Assembly (NCBI GenBank): GCA_024180945.1
Contig: JAKSGN010000023.1
Location: 1,178,001-1,242,000 of the forward strand
DNA length: 64,000 bases
DNA from: Macrophomina tecta
Taxonomy: Eukaryota; Ascomycota; Dothideomycetes; Botryosphaeriales; Botryosphaeriaceae
Direction of reading: 5' to 3'
Part shown: one piece after another, positions 43,235-53,351 of the stretch
How the letters are laid out: every line of letters starts with the position of its first letter
Numbering within the stretch: the first letter of the stretch is position 1
Notes under the pieces: model-generated
The model's database searches: none
What the model was told of the DNA's origin: nothing
What the model saw: the letters and a program-made list of their open reading frames with translations, nothing else
Program-made: the position numbers and the translations under genes

Positions 43235-43486
43235 TTGGGCGTAGTGTGAAGAACAATAACCGCAAGAAAATTTTGGTGTCCCTGTCGCCGCCTACGTGTC
43301 CGCTGGCGAGAAGCTGGCCTCCACCTTCCGCCGCGGACAAAACGTATCCTCGCCGCCTTGGCGGCAGCCGCATGGAATCCGCCGGGCAGGAATCCGCCTA
43401 TACGGCAGTCAAACCAAACCACGTGAGCTACACTGGTCATTTAAAAGCGTGGAGATGCTCTAGCTAAGATTTCTAAACCCGCAGAA

Positions 43487-43855
43487 ATGTGCCTCCTCAT
43501 TGTGTTGCCTATCAACGAAGCCGCTCTTTCTAGGGCCATTCAGCGGTGCCGGGAGCGTTTGGCACGATTCTGCCGTCGGGCCTTCCATAGACGTTCGAAG
43601 AGTCAGCCCGCCGCATACTCCTACACCTACGTCCAGCCTCAGCCACAGGTGATTGACTACCCGATTTTCTGCGATGACTGTCTCCACCATCCACCCTACA
43701 TGACCAACGCGGCGAATGCCGCCGAGCTGTCTATCTCGGAGCTTGACTCCGATGCAGATTCCAAAGGTGGCGTAGATGATGGTACTGAAGAAGAAACTCC
43801 AGCCGAGAACTCGTCTTTCTTGCGCAGCAGGAGTGCCGATCGTGGTAGTTCTTAA
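43487..43855 (+). CDS. Hypothetical protein, 122 aa
   Basis: From ATG 43487 the N-terminal half is a basic helix (LSRAIQRCRERLARFCRRAFHRR). A Tyr/Gln/Pro segment follows (YSYTYVQPQPQVIDYPIF) with CDDCLHHPPYM, and then an acidic C-terminus. I recognise no family. Composition is gene-like and the frame is complete, but no independent support exists. Confidence 0.4.
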   Translation: MCLLIVLPINEAALSRAIQRCRERLARFCRRAFHRRSKSQPAAYSYTYVQPQPQVIDYPIFCDDCLHHPPYMTNAANAAELSISELDSDADSKGGVDDGTEEETPAENSSFLRSRSADRGSS

Positions 43856-44220
43856 GGCAGAACTCTCTCTCATCCAGTAAGCAATACGCGCGGACAATGT
43901 TTTGAGGAAGGTAATAATGTGCGCCAGGTGTCTGATCGCCAGATGCGAGTCGCAGCAATGGTGGACGCCGGTAAAGATCAGCCTTGCGACATTAGCTAGA
44001 AGAGGCAGGTGTCTCTATAGAGTGGGGGGAATGAAATCAGCTTAGACCTCGTAAGCGTCGTGCAAGGGTTTCTGCATCACAAAACGGCCGTTTGGGAAAC
44101 AGCCATTACATCTTCGCTCGTTTATAGTGACTGTACAGCAGCACAGTCTTTATGAGTGATTGCCCAAATGTAAGATAACCGGACACCTATATAATCCAAA
44201 ATAAAGCCCACTCGCTCCTC
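43856..44220. other. Intergenic
   Basis: No gene; ends at the 16-bp minisatellite. Confidence 0.4.
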
Positions 44221-44300
44221 ATGCGTCTTACTCCCCATGCGTCTCAATCCTTATGCGTCTCAATCCTTATGCGTCTCAATCCTTATGCGTCTCACGCCTT
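44221..44300. repeat. 16-bp minisatellite, five units
   Basis: Units of ATGCGTCTCAATCCTT start at 44221, 44237, 44253, 44269 and 44285; the outer two are diverged (for example ACTCCCC and ACGCCTT at the end). It lies 15 bp from the stop codon of the gene at 44315-46054, so it may be in its 3' UTR. Confidence 0.9.
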
Positions 44301-44314
44301 GATACATCTCTCCC

Positions 44315-46054
44315 CTAACCGCATCTAGACCACACCGTCGAGTCATCTAGCTCGTGACACAGTTCCTCGGCTTTGTACAATGCGACCAGCACGCAAGCGG
44401 CCATTTGCGTGTAGAAGGAGAGCTTCCAACGGGTATGTTTCTCTTTCAGTTCAGGGCTCTTGGGACCATCATCGCCGCCAACACCCTGCCACTCCACTGC
44501 CACATCGTTAAGAGCCTGAAGGTCATCCACGATCAAGAGATCCGAGTGTGGTCCCAGTCGCCTATATAAGAAGTTAACAACCCACTCGCACCTTTCCTCA
44601 AGCGGGAGAGTAGAGGGCCCCTGCGCCAGACTAGTGCGCTTCTCCCGAATGAAATCGCACATGCACTGAATCCTTGTCCTCTCGAACGTATCTCTATCCC
44701 GCATACGAATAGCCCGGGATAGGACGCCAAGCTCCTTGAAGTAAACATCTGGGGCATTATCCAGCCTGTACCACACAGTCCTCAGCCACAAGACAGCCTC
44801 GATGAACCAGTTGTACTTCTCATCGTCGAACAACTTCCGGTTGGGGCCGTCCGTAGAAAAGACCGATCTGTAGACAGAAATAAACAGATTCTCTTGAAGG
44901 AATACTTTGAACGGTAGGGATTCGAAGTCGGAGTGTGTCCATGTCGCCTCGCTGGTGTTATCGCCATCGATCACTTCACCCTCTTCGCCATTGCTCTTCC
45001 GCATACGGACTATAACAGGGTCGTCCTCGGTCTCGGCGTCTGACAAGGCATCGTCCGCCTTCCGTTTGCGGCAGCTGTCCTCCTGGGTAACACTCGGTTC
45101 TTCGCCGTTCGTCTGGGGACCATCTCGCCTGGTGCCGTCATCGTGAAAGCAATACTGTCCGTCACCGTCGTCTTGAGGCTCATCCTGTTCATCGACTTCC
45201 CCCTGAGGTTTAACAAGGTCATCACCCTTCTCTCGAGACACGATCTGTCTTTCGTTGGCTGATGTAGCGGCATCTCTGTGGCCTTCACGTGACAACGTTA
45301 CGGCTTCGTCGTAAGATGGTGGGCTTTCCCCAACCGGCTGACTTAGTCGTGATGGAAGCTTGTCGTCATCCTTGAGACCGTACGCCGTCCAATCGTTCGT
45401 CAAACACGGGCGGCCGTGGAAGGTAGCACTGCGATCGATTTCAGGTGTTTGGATAGGTCCTTCGCGCAGCCTTAGGAAGAAATTCCGCATCGTGTCCTCG
45501 CTTTGCTTGGTGTGTGGAATATAGACATCGAAGCTCAAGGCTCGGGAAAGGGACCGCAGGCCCATTAACAATCCAGAGGAACGCTTGCTCAATCCTTTCA
45601 GGGTCTTGACTTGGGTCATGAGGACGTAACCCGGTTGCTTCAGCGTGAACCGAGTACGAAACAACGGGACTTCTGAAAGAGCTGGGGCATCGCATGGCCT
45701 GTTGTGAACATGTACACAAGACGTCGGGTCGGCAGCACTTGCGTCAAATGATTCTGTGGGAATCACCAGGAAGATGTGCTTGGCTCTCCTGTTATCCGCA
45801 TTCGCCCTTAGGGTCAGGTGGAAGTATATGAGGAACTCGCGCGAAGCGTCATTCTGCCCAAAAACAAAGAAGCACGTTGCCTTGTGCTTGTCGCCTTCAG
45901 AGATATTGCCGAGGCAATACGGATCGGACGTTCGGCTGTCGCGCCACGCCACAAGGAACTGGGTTTGATACCCCCACGACATGGGAGAATTTACACACAG
46001 AAACTGGTGTTTCGATTCATCGATATCGCGATCCGAACTCAAATGAAGCGCCAT
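44315..46054 (-). CDS. Hypothetical protein, 579 aa
   Basis: A long single frame from ATG 46054. Residues 1-220 look like a compact beta-rich domain (SWGYQTQFLVAW, FLIYFHLTLRAN, AKHIFLVIPTESFDA, PGYVLMTQVKTLKGL), followed by PPSYDEAV, a PPxY-type WW-binding motif. Then comes a long acidic, low-complexity linker with a KRK patch (about 255-370). The C-terminal 200 residues are helical and aromatic (WFIEAVLWLRTVWYRLD, CEWVVNFLYRRLGPHSDLL). Multi-domain layout and length indicate a real gene. I do not recognise the family. No intron is needed, and there is no visible start alternative. Confidence 0.65.
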   Translation of the reverse strand: MALHLSSDRDIDESKHQFLCVNSPMSWGYQTQFLVAWRDSRTSDPYCLGNISEGDKHKATCFFVFGQNDASREFLIYFHLTLRANADNRRAKHIFLVIPTESFDASAADPTSCVHVHNRPCDAPALSEVPLFRTRFTLKQPGYVLMTQVKTLKGLSKRSSGLLMGLRSLSRALSFDVYIPHTKQSEDTMRNFFLRLREGPIQTPEIDRSATFHGRPCLTNDWTAYGLKDDDKLPSRLSQPVGESPPSYDEAVTLSREGHRDAATSANERQIVSREKGDDLVKPQGEVDEQDEPQDDGDGQYCFHDDGTRRDGPQTNGEEPSVTQEDSCRKRKADDALSDAETEDDPVIVRMRKSNGEEGEVIDGDNTSEATWTHSDFESLPFKVFLQENLFISVYRSVFSTDGPNRKLFDDEKYNWFIEAVLWLRTVWYRLDNAPDVYFKELGVLSRAIRMRDRDTFERTRIQCMCDFIREKRTSLAQGPSTLPLEERCEWVVNFLYRRLGPHSDLLIVDDLQALNDVAVEWQGVGGDDGPKSPELKEKHTRWKLSFYTQMAACVLVALYKAEELCHELDDSTVWSRCG

Positions 46055-46140
46055 CTATTAGTAAAGAAATTGAATTAACTAGAAGTTCATTTTACTATTT
46101 TCAAGATAAAAAAAAGCCCCTACGTGCAACTGCTGTAGGA

Positions 46141-46161
46141 ATCCCACCCACCCAGGCTTTA
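46141..46161 (-). repeat. 21-nt motif shared with 52355-52375
   Basis: On the minus strand this contains AAAGCCTGGGTGGGTGGGAT, perfectly identical over 21 nt to plus-strand 52355-52375. A T8/A8 run lies about 25 bp away (46108-46115). Probably the trace of a dispersed short element (SINE or MITE end). Confidence 0.5.
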
Positions 46162-46175
46162 ACAAGCGTGTCCGC

Positions 46176-46651
46176 TTGAGAGCAGCCTTAACTCGTATTC
46201 TCTGTCCTTCTAGCACCGAATCCTCCGGTCGACCAGTCTGCCCGCAGAGGCTCATCTTAGGCCCGCACTGCGAACTAAGAGGCCGTCTACGGGAGAGTGT
46301 GGCCAACAATCGTCGATGGGGGCGGGGACGGCGGTAGCCGCCCGAGTCAACCCAGATGTGCAGTGCGCCGACGCAGAGGACCAGGCCGACGTGTCTAGAG
46401 AATCCAAAAGAGCTTGAGAGAAGCCTCAACTCGTATTCTCTGTCCTTCTAGCACCGAATCCTCCGGTCGACCAGTCTGCCCGCAGAGGCTCATCTTAGGC
46501 CCGCACTGCGAACTAAGAGGCCGTCTACGGGAGAGTGTGGCCAACAATCGTCGATGGGGGCGGGGACGGCGGTAGCCGCCCGAGTCAACCCAGATGTGCA
46601 GTGCGCCGACGCAGAGGACCAGGCCGACGTGTCTAGAGAATCCAAAAGAGC
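46176..46651. repeat. Tandem duplication, 2 x 238 bp
   Basis: Positions 46176-46413 and 46414-46651 are near-identical (differences seen only in the first ~20 bp, for example GAGCAGCCTTA versus GAGAAGCCTCA). Both begin TTGAGAG near AGCTTGAG. On the minus strand it produces two overlapping open frames that are not convincing genes. A recent duplication by unequal exchange or slippage. Confidence 0.9.
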
Positions 46652-48529
46652 TTGAAACACCAGCTCCTTCTGAAAAATGGGTGAGAACGCGAAGAAAGGT
46701 ATACGTACGGCTCTTGATGACCTCCGGAAGACGTGTAGGTCGTACTGCAGAGGGCCTTGATGTTTGTTCGATGGTTCGTTCAGCTTAGGGGGTTGAATGC
46801 GATGAATGTTAAATAGAGTGTGGCTGGGGCGGTGAGCGGATGTCCGGATACGACTTGCGACGCGCACGGTCTACGACGCGTACGCGCCCGGAACGCGTTG
46901 ATTCGGTTCGGCTAGCCACGAACAAGGGTAGTTCCGCCGATCCCCCGACGCGGCCTGCGCCGTTAAAAATTCATGGCCGGACAAGAGACTCATGCGGGAG
47001 TCGCTGCAGATCACTGGCGCTCAAATTCGCATCGGCGGAGAAGTCCTCAACAAGCATCTCGTGACAAGTCAACCGCTCTAAGATGATAAGACACGTCTCT
47101 TTCTCGAGTTCAGCGAGTGACCTTCCCATTCATTGGTGATACTTGAACATCGGAGCTATGTGGGGTTTGCAGACCATACAGATGTTCTCTCGCCACCTCT
47201 CAGAGTCAAATCTGGGCCCACTTCACGCGCGATTGTTCAGTGCGCAGCGGCGAAACGCGCCACTTGCTTTTGCTATCCGGGGCAACGCCTCGGAACGGTA
47301 CGGCTGAGACGAGCGAGCGGGCCCTGTTCGTGGCATCCGCAAATTGGGACTGTTCCCAGGACTCCGGGTCGAAGGGAGACTCGTACAACCGCTCGTGTTG
47401 GCCCCAGCTCCGCGGTGGAATGGTGCCCCGCCCACGCGTCACTCACTCAGGGCTTTTATTTCTCACCGGTCTCTCATCGGTAATATCGCGGTAGGTCAAC
47501 GAATGGGCGGCGATTCCGAACCGCCGGGACTCACAAAGCCTCCTACGCTATTTGGGGTGACCGTTGTGCGTGGCTCTCTAAGGCATACGCAAATTCGGCC
47601 ATGTGATAAGATCCTAGCTGACGAGAGCTTCAGTGGGGTATAATAGTCATGCACGGGGTGCGTGATGCTTTAGGACTGGGGCTTTGGCAAGTGGATGCTG
47701 CGCCCCGGCAACTCAGCGGCCCTTTGAAAGCAGTACACCGCTTCACTCCAGCGCCAATGTCCGTTGTGGTGCACAGCTCTACCGGCCATGAAGCCTTGCG
47801 GGACTATCGATGAAGACTCAAGTGGTTCTCGGGACGACCAGGTCCTAGATCGGTGCTCAAGGGCACAACGTCCCTGCGGGATGATGGTAACTAGTGTCAA
47901 GATCGGCGCTTAAGGACACAAAGCAAGGGTCGCGGAGGAAACCGGCAAAACAGTGCGTTACGCGATGACGAACAAGGTGGACATCGCTATCGTTCGACGG
48001 AGAAGGTCAGAAGTCAGATTTCAGGAAGCGGGCTTTAGCGCCCAAGTCACGTGCAGGACCCACTTCTGGATCTTTACCGATCCACGACCCACTATCACCA
48101 CTGGATCATACAAGATCCAAACACCACACCAGATTGCAACAACTTTCTTATAGTATATAGACACACTCCTTAGATAGTACTTTGTCCTTCGTGGTCAACT
48201 CAAGATTCCAATACAAACCTATTGGAGGTAACAAGCCTAACGCGCACCGCGCACCGACTCCTCACGTGATCATTACCATCGTTCCGATCCTTTACCCTTC
48301 TCTTGTCCTTCAAGGTAAACCCCCAGCTACCTGACCCTACTAGGTGACTTCGAAGCCTAGTAGGAGAGGCCGCCGTTACACTAATCTGCCAATGAGGGGG
48401 ATATTTTCTCCGTTAAGGATCTCAACCGCTTCTCTATAGCGTCTTTTAAGGAGTCTTTCAGTCATAGTAGAATGAACGTTGAACATAAACTCCTATACGT
48501 GGGTATAAGAGCAAATTTAAATAAGCTAG
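46652..48529. other. Intergenic, no gene recognised
   Basis: GC-rich, with many overlapping frames on both strands at 46840-47640, none with motifs. A long GC-biased stretch without stops is expected by chance here. No RNA gene was recognised. Confidence 0.3.
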
Positions 48530-48741
48530 TGTTGGATTTGGGTGAGTGAAGAGTAGTGAGGTCAGAAAGAGAGTAGAGAGGGAGGTAGGTAGGCTTGCTT
48601 ATTATACATAAATGAGTGCTTGAATAACCGAGGAGAGCAGAAGCCGATATTGCTATCCGATGCTTTTGAAGATGAGGAGTAGTGAGGAGATGGCAAAGAG
48701 TAGATGCTGATCTGAGGCAGTGAGGCAAAAATAGTCTGACA
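48530..48741 (-). repeat. Solo LTR, family C copy 3 (212 bp)
   Basis: Minus strand: TGTCAGACTATTTTTGCC ... CACCCAAATCCAACA. About 16 bp shorter than copy 1 because the GTCTCCTGAG-containing part is deleted. The flanks show no duplication. Confidence 0.8.
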
Positions 48742-49135
48742 CCAGTTTATCAGAGAGTTTCTTTGAGACTTTGTGGCATTAATTCTAGCCAAAAGAGGAC
48801 ACGAAGTGGAATTACTTTGGCTATTGGACGAACCAGCGCGAATTTGGATCAGATTTCTGTGATCCGGACCTGCTCTCATTCCTGAAACTTCACCGCCTGG
48901 ATAAGCATTTTAAAGTATTTAAGGGGATAGAAACTAATCCCAGGAGGATCTCTTGTCGCGCATTTCCAGACTGAGTTCGATCAGGTATTGGAGTAAGAGG
49001 CCTGTGTATCACTCTATATTAAAAGTTCTGGTGTAAAAGGCGAAATACGGACTTTTTCTCCATTTATACTATCTATTCCTCGGTCATTTCCAATGCCTTT
49101 CAACAAATGATAAGATTCCGCTCCCCCATAGTCAT
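48742..49135. other. 3' flank of the DUF7924-like gene
   Basis: No gene recognised. Confidence 0.35.
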
Positions 49136-50239
49136 TCAGACAGACCAATCGGGATTAGTTCTTTCCAGAGCATCCAGAATGCGTCTGAGATGCATTGGAG
49201 CCCATGTCTCAAAGATGTTTTTCACGAACCTGTATGACCTCCACTGATCTTGACCTGGCATAATGCAGAAACTAAAAATCTTGTCAACGTGAACTGCTAT
49301 CTTCTCTCCCTGAATAACAGGGTAATGAGCATACGACTCTATGGAAGTGTCGTTAAATGCTATAGAGAAGCCAAGGACCTCACAATTAACTTCGTGCTCG
49401 AGCTTCGCGCCTTTAAAAAGTTCTACCAAAGGTAGTATAGCCAGCGTCAAGCTATAGATATTCCTCTCCACAGCCTTCGTCAACGGCTTCCCAGCGTCTT
49501 CGACCTCGCATACAAGGAAGGGGAATAGGATTTCGTACTGCCCTCCAAATCTTCCGCTGTTGCCACTTAGGTAGTCGATCTTTTTCTCTTGATCCCTTGA
49601 AAAAGCCCCGTCTCCGAACCCAACATAAAAGTCAGGCTGTGGCCTTGAAAATTCTTGGTATTGTCCGATCGATATCCAAGGCTCGCACATCTCATCATTG
49701 AGCTTGTTGTAAATTTCTGGTAGGCTCGGACCAACGTGCGGCAACAAGAACAGTACATCAGGACAAAGTAAATCGAGTAGGAGATATCGAACTGCCTTCC
49801 TTGACTTGCTAGTCTTTAGTCTTCTGAGCCTCTTGCGGAACGCTTGCTCATCTTTGAATCGATAATCATCCGGAATCTCCTGGTGTGTGTTTTGCAACGA
49901 TATGCACAACCTTTTGCTAATGTCACTTAGCCCGCTGTCGGCATCTTCGATGGAGATGTACCCATCCATGAAATGGGGTTTGTTGCCGTGTGTTTCTCGA
50001 AGTAGATGCTCGGGGTTCCATTTTCCGTAGTACGGCTTTTTTAAAGAGATCACGGTTCCAAAATCAGAGTTTGAGGGAGAAGCAAATGGTCTGCCTGGGT
50101 TGAATGAAGGAGCCAAAGATTCGCTAGGGTACGGAGCACTCGTGCCAATTTCGTACTCGGTATCGGCTAAGGTGGCAAAGCCAGGGGGCCAGCAATGGTT
50201 TAATACCCAGTGTTCAATAGGCTCAGGGATATGATCCAT
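49136..50239 (-). CDS. DUF7924-like fungal protein
   Basis: A single frame of 367 aa from ATG 50239. The C-terminal two thirds match the fungal DUF7924 pattern. They read RPQPDFYVGFGDGAFSRDQ, then GGQYEILFPFLVCEVEDAG (the expected PFLxCEVK block, with a Glu at the nuclease-like position), then NIYSLTLAILPLVELF, AHYPVIQGEKI, WRSYRFVKNIFETWAPMHL and a helical end. The family is large, strongly expanded in plant-associated fungi and of unknown function; the PD-(D/E)xK-like look is inference. An additional upstream exon is possible: at 50530-50400 the minus strand reads RPTNTKAKPSQARPAAR onward, as in related long proteins. Not resolved. Confidence 0.75.
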   Translation of the reverse strand: MDHIPEPIEHWVLNHCWPPGFATLADTEYEIGTSAPYPSESLAPSFNPGRPFASPSNSDFGTVISLKKPYYGKWNPEHLLRETHGNKPHFMDGYISIEDADSGLSDISKRLCISLQNTHQEIPDDYRFKDEQAFRKRLRRLKTSKSRKAVRYLLLDLLCPDVLFLLPHVGPSLPEIYNKLNDEMCEPWISIGQYQEFSRPQPDFYVGFGDGAFSRDQEKKIDYLSGNSGRFGGQYEILFPFLVCEVEDAGKPLTKAVERNIYSLTLAILPLVELFKGAKLEHEVNCEVLGFSIAFNDTSIESYAHYPVIQGEKIAVHVDKIFSFCIMPGQDQWRSYRFVKNIFETWAPMHLRRILDALERTNPDWSV

Positions 50240-51420
50240 AACGGCTGTGTCGTTCGCGAGAAATTTAGAGCCAGTTGAACAATTTCGCCTGCTCGGGTAG
50301 ACCTTCGTTCCACCATGCGTGATATGCTCGTGACTCGGAAAAGCAGTATAATCGGAGAGAGATTTAGGATCCTTGGAGGCCTTTCATTTTCCTTTTTTAA
50401 TATTATCTTTCCGTACATTCCTGAGCGTGGACGCACCTTCTTCCACTTCTTCTGCAGGTGAAGTATGCCTAATGGATATTCTGGCGGCTGGCCTCGCTTG
50501 CGACGGCTTTGCCTTCGTGTTTGTTGGCCTCCTAAGGAGTCAGTAAAGGAAGTTATATCTGTTATAATTATAAAAACTATGACTCACTATCATAGGGTTC
50601 AGTCCGTTCTCCACGCCGCAGCGCACGTGGGGAACCACGAGGCATATCGAAAATGTTGTGAGTTGCATCGACACCACATCAATCCAGTTATAGGCGAAGG
50701 ATAGGATGTCTAGCACGAAACGAAAATATAAATCCGCCTTCGCTGAGTAATCGCCGTCGGAGTTAGGACATATTCTGAGCCAACGCTCTATGCTCGGGCC
50801 ATACGCTTAGGATTAGAGGGCTAGCCGATTGTAGTCGATGCGCATGACGCAGAGAGACCGCGAGTCGTAAGTTAAAAATAAGGCCGAATCTATCTCCCAC
50901 AACTTCGATTGCATAAATGCGGTCTTATTCATATCCGCGTTATTCTTCCGCGGGCGGTTATGTAGCATTTGGCAGGGGCGCCATGTTATGAGTCCCTCTA
51001 GTTCGTGTGAGCTCACGGCCCATCCATAGATTTTCGGCTAACAGCAAGGCTGACACGTCACGCAGAACTCTCTACTATTAGCGATAGCGCCTAGTACAGT
51101 CTCCTAACTATTTCTGCGGTGTCCACGCACCTCGTACTTCTTAGTATTTTGTCTGTCTTGGCCGTTATCTTACGTACTCCTCACTGCCCCCACGGCTATT
51201 AATCTGCTTCTTTACTTGCGATGTGTTGTGTTGGGTTTCGACTACATCATACTAGTCACGCGCACCCTGTATTTGCTCTTCTCACGACAGCAGATCATTC
51301 AAGACGACCATTATCCGTAAACCTTGCATCATCACTAAGGCTCCTCTCCCCATCCAGCCATCTGCTTGCAACGGCCCTTATGTACTTTGGTTTGTAAATA
51401 AATAGTATGCAGTTTATAAA
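50240..51420. other. Upstream region of the DUF7924-like gene
   Basis: May carry its 5' exon (about 50400-50530, minus strand). No other gene recognised. Confidence 0.3.
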
Positions 51421-51558
51421 TGTTGAATTTTGTGGTGATACCATCAATTGAGAATGAGTGGCATGAGGACTGAGAGGGCCGCTCAGGGGGAGTCCTCTTA
51501 TCCGTCCTCTTCCCTGACTAAGACAAAGTTTATTGTACTCACACGTGATATTCCAACA
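51421..51558. repeat. Solo LTR, family B copy 3 (138 bp)
   Basis: Starts TGTTGAATTTTGTGG and ends CACGTGATATTCCAACA, in the same sense as 39294-39429. The start has lost one G of TGTTGGA. Flanks ATAAA and GATCC do not match. Confidence 0.8.
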
Positions 51559-51607
51559 GATCCCTATCTGGTCCTCTAGACCGTAGACTGCTTTAATGAT
51601 GAGGATC

Positions 51608-51675
51608 TGTTGGATGAAAAAAAGTACGGCGCCGCACTCTGATTCAGTGCGAATTGATTGAGTTATATTCCAACA
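51608..51675. repeat. 68-bp LTR-like element, family A copy 5
   Basis: Inverted orientation like copy 3. Exactly 68 bp with TGTTGGA/TCCAACA ends. Perfect duplication GGATC (51603-51607 and 51676-51680). It starts 49 bp after family B copy 3. Confidence 0.88.
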
Positions 51676-53351
51676 GGATCTCTTCTCTCTTGCTATGCCA
51701 CACTCTTAGCGCGCCAATATACGGTGGAGAGGAAGGAAATGAGGGCGCTTCGTATAATATACCGGGAGACACAGGCGATGCGGGTTTGAAGGTCACCTCG
51801 GAGGCGCTAGCCCAACACGTGCTCACATTCCGGCCACGAATAGACTTGTACGAATATTGAGAAAGAAAGTGGTTAGCAGGGGCTCTAAACAGTTTTTTTT
51901 TTTAAAAAAAAAATGCATGATAAATTGTAGTTTAGTATATCGTCTGACACTCGTTTCTCGGATAGGTCCGATAACAGCCGCCTGGAGTATGATGAAGGAT
52001 CTATTGTGGCGAATATAGCTTACCCGTTATACTCGCGAATAAAATAATGCCGTGGTAGGCGATGAGGCTGCAGCTCCTCTAGGGGGGCATAAGCCAGAAG
52101 CATGGGATACCGATCTGTATAAGTCGCCAGGCGTCAGAGAGCAGCATCAGCTCAAAGGCATCAACGCCTAGCGCGTGACCGCGCGTAAACTTTCCGATCT
52201 GTCCACGCGAGTGTGCCTCGACAGCAGGCTGGCTGGCCAGTGTTCTACCAGCCAAACGTCCTTTTCGGGAGTTCCCTTTGGCAAAAAAAAAAAAAAAAAA
52301 TCTGGGGTGGGTCAAGGGGCCGCCCACATAGTCCGCCGCCAATACTGCTCCGACTAAAGCCTGGGTGGGTGGGATCCATTTCTGCGCGGTCGCTAACTTA
52401 CAATTCCTCGTTAGATTGACGCGCAGGCCTTCTTTACTGGTGTTGCCTCGACCGCTGCGGAATAATATGGCACAGTTGTTGAAACCTGTAGAGGCCATTA
52501 TGCGTGCATGAATGACTCGTTGTTTCTGCTGCATATTTGTTTCGCGGAATGTCACGGGCCGAAGCTCTGATTCTGCCATCGATTTCTTTCTTGTCCCGTA
52601 TTATAGCCTGTGCGCGCCGTGAAGCGTGTAGAGCAGATGCTTCATCTTTAACATCGATATTCCTGGCTCAACATTCGATGAACGTGAGGTTGTGTGGCTT
52701 CAGGCTCTTGCTATTGCGTGAAAATTATCTGGCACGTGCACACACCCTACGCTCACCGCCCCTTGTGCGTAAAGCCTCCACGTCGCGTGGGGCTTTGCAG
52801 GCCGAACAGCGGTGCTCTCTCTCTGACACTCAACGCTCGCGTACACTAATAATACTGAAGGCAGCTGAAGCCTGTCTGCCTGCCATGCCTAGTGGATATA
52901 TTGTACTCAAGCCCGACGAGACATCCCGCGAGCGTGGAATGGAAGGACTGGAGAAGGAAGCCGCCCGCCGGCTCGGATTTGTGCGTTCATCTAAAGCTGT
53001 GCATGCTGCAAAATCTAACTCCTCACCAGCAACACCCTCTCGAACGCCGCAAGGGGCCTTTGAAACATCCCCATGCCACTCGGTTCACTCTCGCTCCACG
53101 CCCGCAGTCGGCTCCGAAAAACGCAGACATCATCTTGGACCCATTACAGGAGGAGTGGCCGTTAAAAGGCCTTGCAATGCTTACTTGCTCCCCGCCGCAG
53201 GGCAAGAAAATTTGTATACAAGCGGGAGGCTCTATAGTCGACCAGGCGGAGAACGGTGAGCTTGTGGCCGTGAGAGCTGATATGGAGGAGGCTGGTACCA
53301 TTCTAATCATCGAGGGCTGTACAGCCGGAGAATGCATGTGGGGATTCCATT
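51676..53351. other. Intergenic; weak coding candidate
   Basis: An A18 run at 52283-52300; the 21-nt shared motif at 52355-52375. A plus frame at 52892-53368 (158 aa; KKICIQAGGSIVDQAENGE, later MEEAGTILIIEGCTAGEC) is not recognised, and its end overlaps the next gene on the other strand, so I leave it uncalled. Confidence 0.3.
52355..52375 (+). repeat. 21-nt motif shared with 46141-46161
   Basis: AAAGCCTGGGTGGGTGGGAT and one more base, identical to the minus strand at 46141-46161. An A18 run lies about 55 bp upstream. Confidence 0.5.

Noticed and set aside
44782..46179. Other-frame ORFs across the 579-aa gene
   Set aside because: Shadows of the long minus-strand frame; no motifs.
46079..46867. 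Two minus-strand ORFs in the tandem duplication
   Set aside because: Both derive from the same 238-bp unit, with no recognisable protein and different frame ends.
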